Shown: one piece after another, positions 57,031 through 64,000 of the stretch
Layout: the number at the start of each line of letters is the position of its first letter
Numbering within the stretch: the stretch's first letter is position 1
DNA from: Rhodococcoides fascians NBRC 12155 = LMG 3623
GTDB taxonomy: Bacteria; Actinomycetota; Actinomycetes; Mycobacteriales; Mycobacteriaceae
DNA: 64,000 nt
Assembly: GCF_001894785.1 (NCBI RefSeq)
Contig: NZ_BCWW01000007.1
Location: 62,001 to 126,000 of the forward strand
Direction of reading: 5' to 3'
Translations under genes and position numbers: made by a program
The notes under the pieces: generated by a model
The model's database searches: none
What the model was told of the DNA's origin: nothing
The model's input: the letters and a program-made list of their open reading frames with translations, nothing else

Positions 57031-60000
57031 TTGGACCCGCTAGGTGTGGAAGGTGCTGGAGACGACGACACGGGAGTCGACAGTCGGCAGCATCCCTCGT
57101 TCCCACTGTCACCGGCCCAATTGGGGATGTGGTTCGCGCAGCACGTGGACCCCTCGGTACCCGCCAACATCGCGCAGTACGTCGAACTGCGCGGTGATCT
57201 CGACGTCGAACTGTTGCGGCGCGCATCGTCACGCGCAGCCCTCGAACTGCAGTCCGGTTTCGTCCGTATCACCGAGATCGACGCGGAGCCACGACAGATC
57301 GTCGACCCCACCCTGGACGACTCGCTCGGACTGGTGGATCTGCGCGGCGAGAACGACCCTCGCGCGGCCGCCCTCGAGTGGATGCACGCCGATTACAGCG
57401 CTCCGATCGACATTCTTCGCGATCGACTGATCGCCGCCACCGTCCTGCGTATCGAGGACGATGTCTGGTTCTGGTACGAGCGCGTGCACCACGTCGTTCT
57501 CGACGGCTTCGGTGCCGTGACCTTCATGAACCGCGCTGCGGAGTTGTACACGTCCGAGGTCGAGGGCACCGAACCGACGAAGAACCTGGCCTCGGATCTG
57601 ACCAAGGTCTACGACATCGAGATGTCCTACCGCGATTCGAGCCGCTTCCAGGCCGATCGCGAGTACTGGGCGTCGCGGATCGACGGAATCGACGGAGTCA
57701 CCACCCTCGCCGGGCACACCGCTCCGCCGGCCCCGAAGAGTCAGATCGACAGCACCGCTCTGTCTGCCGACACGATGAGCAGTCTCGATGCCCTGCGCGT
57801 CGAGACCGACACGACGATGGCGACCATCGTCATCGCCGCGTTCGCGGCGTATCTGGCCCAGATGACCGGCCGCGAGGACGTCGTGCTGTCACTGCCGGTG
57901 ACCGCGCGAACCACCGCGGTACTGCGCCGCTCCGGCGGCATGGTGTCCAACGTGGTGCCGCTGCGGTTCGACGTCTCGGGCGACACCACCGTCGAAACGA
58001 TGCTGGCGCGCGTCAACGCCGAGGTCTCCGGTGCACTGCGCCACCAGCGGTACCGGCACGAGGACATTCGCCGCGACGCAGGCGGCGCAAGCGGTCAAGC
58101 TGCGTTCTTCGGTCCCTGGGTCAACATCATGCTGTTCTTCGGCGAGGTGCGCCTGGGATCGATGGTCGGCGGGATCAACATCCTCTCCACCGGCCTCATC
58201 GAGGACTTCGGACTGAACCTCTACACGAGCGTCGCCGGGGCCACGACCCACATCGACTTCGAGTCCAACCCCAACCTGTACGGCCCCGATCAGTCCGGCC
58301 GCAATCACGAGCGGTTCGTCGACTTCCTCGGCCGTTTCGTGGCAGCAGCCCCGACGGACCTCGTCTGGGACCTGGCTCTGACCGACGGATCCGAGCGCGC
58401 ACTGGTCGTCTCCGAGTGGAACCACACCGAACACGAGACGACGCCCAGCACTCTGCTCACCGCCTTCGAGGCTGCCGCGGCCGCTCGTCCCGACGCCACG
58501 GCTCTGGTGTACGAGGGCGACGTCCTGACTTACGGAGAACTGTCGGCGCGGGTGAACGGCCTCGCTCGCCATCTGATCGACATGGGCGTCGGCCCGGAGA
58601 CCCTCGTCGGATTGTCCATTCGACGCTCGTTCGATCTCGTGGTCGGCATGTACGCCATCGTGGCGGCAGGCGGAGCGTGGGTACCGATCGACCCGGATCA
58701 TCCTGCCGAACGCACGGCCTACATCCTCGACTCCGCGCAGCCTCGGTGCGTACTGATCTCGTCGCGTGACGACGTGTCGCTGCCCGAGGGCACCGACACG
58801 GTCGCCGTCGATCTGGTCGACCTGTCCGCCCGTTCGTCCGCTCCGGTCGACGACGCGGAACGGATTGCGCCGCTTCGTGTTTCGAACACCGCGTACGTCA
58901 TCTACACCTCCGGCTCCACCGGCCGCCCGAAGGGCGTCGCCGTGGAGCATGCCGCCATCCACAATCAGATGGAGTGGATGCTGGCGGAGTATCCGATGGA
59001 TACCACCGATGTCTATCTGCAGAAGACGGCGACGACGTTCGACGTCTCGCTGTGGGGTTTCTTCCTGCCGCTGCGAGTGGGCGCGACGATGGTGCTCGCC
59101 ACCCCCGACGGGCACCGCGACTCGGTCTATGTGGCGAACAGGATCGCCGAGCATCGCGTCACGGTCACCGACTTCGTGCCCTCGATGCTGACCGTGTTCG
59201 TCGCCAACGCGCCGGCCAACACCTGTGCTTCGCTGCGTCATGTCTTCGTGATCGGCGAGGCGCTTCCGGTCGAGACGGCGGCAGCATTCCGATCCGTCTG
59301 CGCCGCGGGACTGCACAACCTCTACGGTCCCACCGAGGCTGCGGTCTCGGTGACGTACCACGAGAGCAGCCCACAGGACACGCGAACCGTCCCGATCGGT
59401 GTGCCCGAGTGGAACACCCGCGCCTTCGTACTGGACAGCCGGCTGCGACCCACTCCGGTGGGAGAAGCGGGCGAGCTCTACCTCGCGGGCGTTCAGCTGG
59501 CGCGGGGCTACGTGGGTCGCCCCGACCTGAGCTCGGATCGGTTCGTGGCCAACCCCTTCGGCGACGCCGGAGAGCGGATGTATCGCACCGGCGACCTCGT
59601 TCGGTGGCGCAGCGACGGAGTGCTGGACTACATCGGACGCACCGACTTCCAGGTGAAGTTCCGTGGCCAGCGCATCGAGCTGGGCGAGATCGAAACCGTC
59701 CTGCTCGCACACGAATCCATCTCGCAGGCAGTGACATTGGTCGTGCAGACGGTCACCGGCGACCAACTCGTCGCCTACGTCGTCGCCGGGCCGGGGAAGT
59801 CCATCGACTCCGCCGAGGCCATCGAATTCGCCGGGCATGCGCTGCCGTCCTACATGGTTCCCGCAGCAGTGGTCGTGCTCGATGCGCTGCCGCTCAACAC
59901 CAGCGGAAAGCTCGATCGAAAAGCGTTGCCGGAGCCGGTGTTCACCAGCGCCAAGAAGTACCGAGCACCGCAGAGTCGCGCAGAATACGTCGTCGCCGGA

Positions 60001-60981
60001 ATCTACGAGGACCTGCTCGGCGCGTCCAAGGTCGGTCTGGACGAGGACTTCTTCGAGCTCGGCGGCAACTCGCTGATCGCCACACAATTGGTGACACGAG
60101 TCGGCGGCGCACTCGGAGTACGCCTGGGAGTGCGCGAGCTGTTCGAGGCCCCCACCGTCGGCGCACTGGCTGCCCGGGCCGAGTCGGCTGCCGGCCGCGG
60201 ATCCGACACCCCGATCCTCGAATCCCGGGAACGCCCCGAGCGCATCCCACTCTCGCCCGCACAGCAACGCATGTGGTTCCTCAACCGGTTCGATCCGGCC
60301 ACTGCGGTGTACAACCTGCCGTTCTCGGTCCATCTGAGCGGTCCACTCGACGTGAGTGCCCTGTCGGCCGCATTCGCGGACGTCGTGGAACGACACGGGT
60401 GTACCCGGAAGTGGACGGATCGCCCGAGCAGGTCGTGCTCAACGCGGCCAGGACACCGGCCACGATCACCCCGATCCGCATCGAACGGCACGAGCTCGGT
60501 GGCCGACTGCACGAGTTGGTGGCCAAGGGCTTCGACGTCACGATCGACACGCCGTTCCGAATCGCGCTGTTCGAGATGTCGCCCACCGAGTACGAACTGG
60601 CGATGGTCCTGCACCACATCGCTGCCGACGGAGCCTCCTTCGGACCGTTGGCGCGCGACGTCCTGCTGGCCTACTCGAGCCGGATACAGGGCCGCGCTCC
60701 CGAGTGGACGCCGCTCGAGGTCCAGTACGCCGACTACGCGCTCTGGCAGCGTGCGGTACTCGGTCCCGAAACCGATCCGCATTCGCTCGCTGCACGCGAA
60801 ATCGCCTATTGGAGTGCCACACTCGAGGATCTACCCGATCAGCTGGCGCTGCCGTCGAGTAGGCCCCGCCCCGCCGTGTCGTCCAACGCAGGCAGCAAGC
60901 TGCGCATCGAGATTCCGGCCCGGTTGCACAGTGCTCTGGCCGATCTCGCCCGCGCGAACAACTCGTCGCTGTTCATGGTGA
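57031..60981 (+). CDS. Non-ribosomal peptide synthetase, 5' part (C-A-PCP-partial C), frameshifted
   Basis: Starts at TTG 57031 after GAGAGGA. Condensation domain 1 (57091-58390) has HHVVLDG and resembles the first condensation domain of EntF/DhbF-type synthetases. Adenylation domain 1 (about 58440-59940): YTSGSTGRPKG, YGPTEAAVS, YRTGDL, GKLDRKALP; its pocket residues read about DVWDFILVS-K, which I cannot assign. PCP 1: ELGGNSL with phosphopantetheine Ser near 60070. Condensation domain 2 begins at 60238 with LSPAQQRMWFLNRFD. At 60397 the normal sequence jumps to another frame (see next entry); the residues this frame encodes after ERH up to the stop at 60981 are not NRPS-like. Confidence 0.88.
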   Translation: MDPLGVEGAGDDDTGVDSRQHPSFPLSPAQLGMWFAQHVDPSVPANIAQYVELRGDLDVELLRRASSRAALELQSGFVRITEIDAEPRQIVDPTLDDSLGLVDLRGENDPRAAALEWMHADYSAPIDILRDRLIAATVLRIEDDVWFWYERVHHVVLDGFGAVTFMNRAAELYTSEVEGTEPTKNLASDLTKVYDIEMSYRDSSRFQADREYWASRIDGIDGVTTLAGHTAPPAPKSQIDSTALSADTMSSLDALRVETDTTMATIVIAAFAAYLAQMTGREDVVLSLPVTARTTAVLRRSGGMVSNVVPLRFDVSGDTTVETMLARVNAEVSGALRHQRYRHEDIRRDAGGASGQAAFFGPWVNIMLFFGEVRLGSMVGGINILSTGLIEDFGLNLYTSVAGATTHIDFESNPNLYGPDQSGRNHERFVDFLGRFVAAAPTDLVWDLALTDGSERALVVSEWNHTEHETTPSTLLTAFEAAAAARPDATALVYEGDVLTYGELSARVNGLARHLIDMGVGPETLVGLSIRRSFDLVVGMYAIVAAGGAWVPIDPDHPAERTAYILDSAQPRCVLISSRDDVSLPEGTDTVAVDLVDLSARSSAPVDDAERIAPLRVSNTAYVIYTSGSTGRPKGVAVEHAAIHNQMEWMLAEYPMDTTDVYLQKTATTFDVSLWGFFLPLRVGATMVLATPDGHRDSVYVANRIAEHRVTVTDFVPSMLTVFVANAPANTCASLRHVFVIGEALPVETAAAFRSVCAAGLHNLYGPTEAAVSVTYHESSPQDTRTVPIGVPEWNTRAFVLDSRLRPTPVGEAGELYLAGVQLARGYVGRPDLSSDRFVANPFGDAGERMYRTGDLVRWRSDGVLDYIGRTDFQVKFRGQRIELGEIETVLLAHESISQAVTLVVQTVTGDQLVAYVVAGPGKSIDSAEAIEFAGHALPSYMVPAAVVVLDALPLNTSGKLDRKALPEPVFTSAKKYRAPQSRAEYVVAGIYEDLLGASKVGLDEDFFELGGNSLIATQLVTRVGGALGVRLGVRELFEAPTVGALAARAESAAGRGSDTPILESRERPERIPLSPAQQRMWFLNRFDPATAVYNLPFSVHLSGPLDVSALSAAFADVVERHGCTRKWTDRPSRSCSTRPGHRPRSPRSASNGTSSVADCTSWWPRASTSRSTRRSESRCSRCRPPSTNWRWSCTTSLPTEPPSDRWRATSCWPTRAGYRAALPSGRRSRSSTPTTRSGSVRYSVPKPIRIRSLHAKSPIGVPHSRIYPISWRCRRVGPAPPCRPTQAASCASRFRPGCTVLWPISPARTTRRCSW

Positions 60982-63900
60982 TGCAGTCGGCGTACGCGCT
61001 GTTGCTGGCTCGACTGAGCGGCACCACCGACATCGCCATCGGCGCGCCGGTGGCCGGTCGCGGTGAGCCTGCACTCGACGACCTCGTCGGAATGTTCGTC
61101 AACACGTTGGTACTTCGTACCGATGTCGATCCGGCACTGTCGTTCGAGCAGCTGCTCGCTCGCGTCCGCGACACGGACCTGTCGGCGTTCGCGCATGCCG
61201 ACGTTCCGTTCGAGCGCCTGGTCGAGGTTCTCAATCCGGTCCGCTCGACATCACGGCACCCGTTGTTCCAGGTGGCGCTCTCCCTGGAATCGGCCATGTC
61301 TCGTGAACTCACCGTCGGCGGGCTCCGCGCCGTGGCCGCCGAATTCGACGTCCCGATAGCGAAATTCGACCTCCAGCTCTGGCTCACCGAGCACCAGGTC
61401 GACGGAACTGCCGCGGGTATCGATGCGGTGTTCGAATACGCGACCGATCTGTTCGACGCAGATCTGGTCGACAGCTTCGCGCGGCGCTTCCTCGGAATTC
61501 TGGACGCAGTCACCACCGACGCGTCGGTTCCGGTCGGCGACGTCGACATCGTGGACGCCGCCGAATACGAGTCCGTCGTGTCCACCTGGAACGTGTCCGG
61601 GCCGGACGTCTCTCGCGACGTGACGTTGATCGACCTGCTCGACGCTGCGGCCTCGGCACAGCCGGACGGAGTGGCCGTGCGCTTCGGCGACACGTCGCTG
61701 ACGTACGCCGAGTTCGATGCTCGGACCAATCGCCTTGCCCGCGTACTGATCTCACACGGCGTCGGCCCCGAGAGCCTCGTCGCGGTCGCCTTACCGAGGT
61801 CGGCGGAACTCGTCGTCGCGCTGGTTGCGGTCGTGAAGGCCGGTGGCGGTTACCTCCCCGTCGATCCGAGCTACCCGCTGGACCGCGTCGAGTACATGCT
61901 CGACGATGCGCGTCCGACATCGATTCTCTTCTCGGGAACGGACCCGATCGAGCTGCCCGCGGACGTCGAATCTCGCATCGGCGCAACATTCGTCGACATC
62001 GACACGGTCGATCTGTCGTCGATCTCGGGCGCACCGGTGACCGACACCGATCGCATTCGCCCGCTTCGCCCCACCAACGTCGCGTACGTCATCTACACCT
62101 CGGGGTCGACCGGTCGCCCCAAGGGTGTTCTGGTGCCGCACCGCAACGTGGTTCGGCTGCTCGCGAACACCGATGCGGTCTACGGCTTCGGAGCCGACGA
62201 CGTGTGGACGATGTTCCATTCCTACGCGTTCGACTTCTCGGTGTGGGAACTGTGGGGTCCGTTGCTGTACGGCGGCACTCTGGTGGTCGTCGACTACTTC
62301 ACCTCGCGCTCACCCGAAGCGTTCCATCAGCTGCTCGTGGACGAACGGGTGACGGTGCTCAACCAGACTCCGTCGGCGTTCTACCAACTGTCCGAGGCCG
62401 ATCGCACGGCGGCCTCGACCGGCGGCGAGCTGTCTCTGCGCTACGTGATCTTCGGCGGCGAGGCCCTCGAACAGCGTCGATTGAGCGGCTGGTTCGAGCG
62501 GCACGGCGATCGTGCACCGCAGCTGATCAACATGTACGGCATCACCGAGACCACGGTGCACGTGTCGTATCAAGCGTTGGGCTCCGCGTCCGTCGCAACG
62601 ACCGCATCGGTGGTCGGCAAGCCGATCGCTGGGCTGCGCGTCTACGTTCTCGATACCCGGCTCCATCCGGTCCCGGTCGGGGTGCCCGGCGAGATGTACG
62701 TTGCCGGTGGACAATTGGCGCGCGGATACCTGGGACGCGCGCCGCTCACCGCGGTGCGGTTCGTGGCCGATCCGTTCGCCTCCGGCTCCGATGCCGGGTC
62801 GTTGCTGTATCGCACCGGCGATTTGGCGCAGTGGAACGCGTCGGGCGAGCTCGAATATCTGGGCCGCTCCGACGATCAGGTCAAGGTGCGCGGCTTCCGA
62901 ATCGAGTTGGGCGAGGTCGAGGCCGCGGTCACCGCGCACCCCGCCGTCACCCAGGCCGCCGTCGTCGTCCGTGAGGATTCGCCCGGGGCGGCCCGGTTGG
63001 TCGCCTACGTGGTCTCGGCGGTGGCGAACGGTCGGCCGACCCTCGACCTCGAGGATTTGCGAACCGGTATCGCCGAACTGTTGCCGGAGTACATGGTTCC
63101 GTCGGCATTCGTTGCGCTGGAGACGATTCCGTTGACGGTCAACGGAAAGCTGGACCGGCGCGCACTGCCTGCGCCGGTGTTCGAGGTGCGAGATTTCCGC
63201 GCACCGACGACACCGATCGAAGAGATCGTCGCCGACGTCTTCGCCGAGGTTCTCGGCGTCGAGCGGGTAGGACTGGACGACGACTTCTTCGAGCTCGGCG
63301 GTAACTCGCTGATCGCCACCCAGGTGGTCTCGCGGCTCGGAGTGGCACTCGACGCCACCGTGCCGGTGCGCATGCTGTTCGAGGCGTCGACGGTTGCACT
63401 GCTCGCGGTGCGCGTCGAACAGGCGGCGGGGGAGGGCGGCCGGACTGCACTGGTCGCGACGGTCCGGCCGGAGCGCATCCCGTTGTCGCTTGCGCAGCAA
63501 CGCATGTGGTTCCTCAACCGGTTCGACGTCGACTCCGCCGCATACAACATTCCGTTCGCGCTGAAGCTGACCGGCGACCTGGATGTCGCGGCACTGCAGG
63601 TCGCCATCATGGATGTGATCGACCGGCACGAGTCGCTGCGCACCGTCTATCCCGACACCGCGCACGGACCGCAGCAGTCCATTCTCGACGCCGCTCAGAC
63701 GGTGCCGAACCTGATGCCGATTCCGACCTCGGCCGCCGACATTCAGCGACAGGTCTTCGCGCTCGCGTCGACGACGTTCGACGTGACCGTCAACGTTCCG
63801 ATCCAGGCGCGACTGTTCGAGATCGGCCCACGCGAGCACGTGATCGCCATGGTGGTGCACCACATCTCGGCCGACGGCTGGTCGATGGGACCGCTGGCCC

Positions 63901-64000
63901 GGGACATCATGATCGCCTACGCCTCGCGCACCGCGTGGGAGAACCCGGCCTGGATGCCGTTGGAAGTGCAGTATGCCGACTACAGCCTGTGGCAGCGTTC
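60399..64000 (+). CDS. Non-ribosomal peptide synthetase, continuation in shifted frame (C-A[Thr]-PCP-C), runs off window
   Basis: Frame 0 from 60399 resumes with VYPEVDGSPEQ and HHIAADG of condensation domain 2 and stays open to 64000. Comparison with condensation domain 3 (RHESLRTVYPD) shows five codons expected between His and Val-Tyr but only 2 nt present, a net 13-nt loss. Adenylation domain 2 (about 61620-63180) has YTSGSTGRPKG, FDFSVWELWG and MYGITETTVHVSY; the pocket code reads DFWNIGMVH-K, the known threonine code. PCP 2 (ELGGNSL near 63300) and condensation domain 3 (from 63475, HHISADG) follow. No epimerase or thioesterase is within the window. In life the gene is either broken or the deletion is a sequence error. 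Confidence 0.85.
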   Translation, partial: MYPEVDGSPEQVVLNAARTPATITPIRIERHELGGRLHELVAKGFDVTIDTPFRIALFEMSPTEYELAMVLHHIAADGASFGPLARDVLLAYSSRIQGRAPEWTPLEVQYADYALWQRAVLGPETDPHSLAAREIAYWSATLEDLPDQLALPSSRPRPAVSSNAGSKLRIEIPARLHSALADLARANNSSLFMVMQSAYALLLARLSGTTDIAIGAPVAGRGEPALDDLVGMFVNTLVLRTDVDPALSFEQLLARVRDTDLSAFAHADVPFERLVEVLNPVRSTSRHPLFQVALSLESAMSRELTVGGLRAVAAEFDVPIAKFDLQLWLTEHQVDGTAAGIDAVFEYATDLFDADLVDSFARRFLGILDAVTTDASVPVGDVDIVDAAEYESVVSTWNVSGPDVSRDVTLIDLLDAAASAQPDGVAVRFGDTSLTYAEFDARTNRLARVLISHGVGPESLVAVALPRSAELVVALVAVVKAGGGYLPVDPSYPLDRVEYMLDDARPTSILFSGTDPIELPADVESRIGATFVDIDTVDLSSISGAPVTDTDRIRPLRPTNVAYVIYTSGSTGRPKGVLVPHRNVVRLLANTDAVYGFGADDVWTMFHSYAFDFSVWELWGPLLYGGTLVVVDYFTSRSPEAFHQLLVDERVTVLNQTPSAFYQLSEADRTAASTGGELSLRYVIFGGEALEQRRLSGWFERHGDRAPQLINMYGITETTVHVSYQALGSASVATTASVVGKPIAGLRVYVLDTRLHPVPVGVPGEMYVAGGQLARGYLGRAPLTAVRFVADPFASGSDAGSLLYRTGDLAQWNASGELEYLGRSDDQVKVRGFRIELGEVEAAVTAHPAVTQAAVVVREDSPGAARLVAYVVSAVANGRPTLDLEDLRTGIAELLPEYMVPSAFVALETIPLTVNGKLDRRALPAPVFEVRDFRAPTTPIEEIVADVFAEVLGVERVGLDDDFFELGGNSLIATQVVSRLGVALDATVPVRMLFEASTVALLAVRVEQAAGEGGRTALVATVRPERIPLSLAQQRMWFLNRFDVDSAAYNIPFALKLTGDLDVAALQVAIMDVIDRHESLRTVYPDTAHGPQQSILDAAQTVPNLMPIPTSAADIQRQVFALASTTFDVTVNVPIQARLFEIGPREHVIAMVVHHISADGWSMGPLARDIMIAYASRTAWENPAWMPLEVQYADYSLWQR

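Noticed and set aside
57889..60396. 835-codon reverse-strand open frame inside the NRPS
   Set aside because: Antisense shadow; the forward strand carries ordered condensation, adenylation and carrier motifs.

Overview
The window comes from a GC-rich actinobacterium, most likely Rhodococcus or a close relative in the Mycobacteriales. Three things point there. The first 7 kb keep the gene order of the Mycobacterium tuberculosis Rv1074c-Rv1079 block (thiolase, SGNH protein, cbs, metB). There is a complete mycofactocin cluster next to an NDMA-dependent methanol dehydrogenase locus. There is also a remnant of a 13E12-type DUF222/HNH gene. GTG starts and 1-4 base stop/start overlaps are common.

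Layout. 1-9.1 kb: Bax-inhibitor-1 membrane protein (5' cut), acetyl-CoA acetyltransferase, SGNH hydrolase, cystathionine beta-synthase, glutaryl-CoA dehydrogenase-like enzyme, cystathionine gamma-synthase, a glutamate-racemase-like protein and an MFS exporter. 9.2-16.6 kb: methanol:NDMA oxidoreductase, MoxR ATPase, VWA protein, a second iron alcohol dehydrogenase, and a GAF histidine kinase with a NarL-type regulator (MnoS/MnoR type). 16.8-23.9 kb: a molybdopterin oxidoreductase, ferredoxin and FAD reductase operon, a divergent AraC regulator, and moaA-moeA. 23.9-24.2 kb: HNH gene debris. 24.2-36.3 kb: mycofactocin genes in the order mftM (reverse), mftA, B, C, D, a second mftD, then a reverse-strand hydantoin-type module (GntR regulator, NCS1 permease, racemase), then mftE, F, G. 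36.4-41.2 kb: small basic protein, GAF regulator, aldehyde dehydrogenase, DUF779 protein and CDF metal transporter. 41.3-45.0 kb: ethanolamine permease and EutBC. 45.1-50.6 kb: acyl-CoA synthetase, acetoacetyl-CoA synthetase, thioesterase, amidohydrolase. 50.7-56.2 kb: exported acidic protein, histidine kinase, OmpR regulator, SLC13-type transporter, glycerate kinase. 56.3-64 kb: a PPOX/F420-type protein and a large NRPS that runs off the window and carries a frameshift.

How the genes work together. The central 9-45 kb reads as an alcohol and amino-alcohol oxidation island. Mycofactocin is the redox cofactor that recycles nicotinoprotein alcohol dehydrogenases such as Mno, and MftG connects it to respiration. 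Aldehydes go to the aldehyde dehydrogenase. Ethanolamine is imported and cleaved to acetaldehyde and ammonia beside that enzyme. The molybdoenzyme/ferredoxin module between mnoSR and mft is a plausible but unproven oxidase for a downstream product such as formate or an aldehyde.

Non-coding structure supports some of these links. A related near-palindrome lies upstream of both dehydrogenase genes in the mno locus. A 38-bp element with identical internal spacing precedes both the 50.7-kb two-component operon and its neighbouring transporter. An 81-nt region closed by a perfect 14-bp inverted repeat precedes the CDF transporter. No rRNA, tRNA, CRISPR array or intact insertion sequence was seen.
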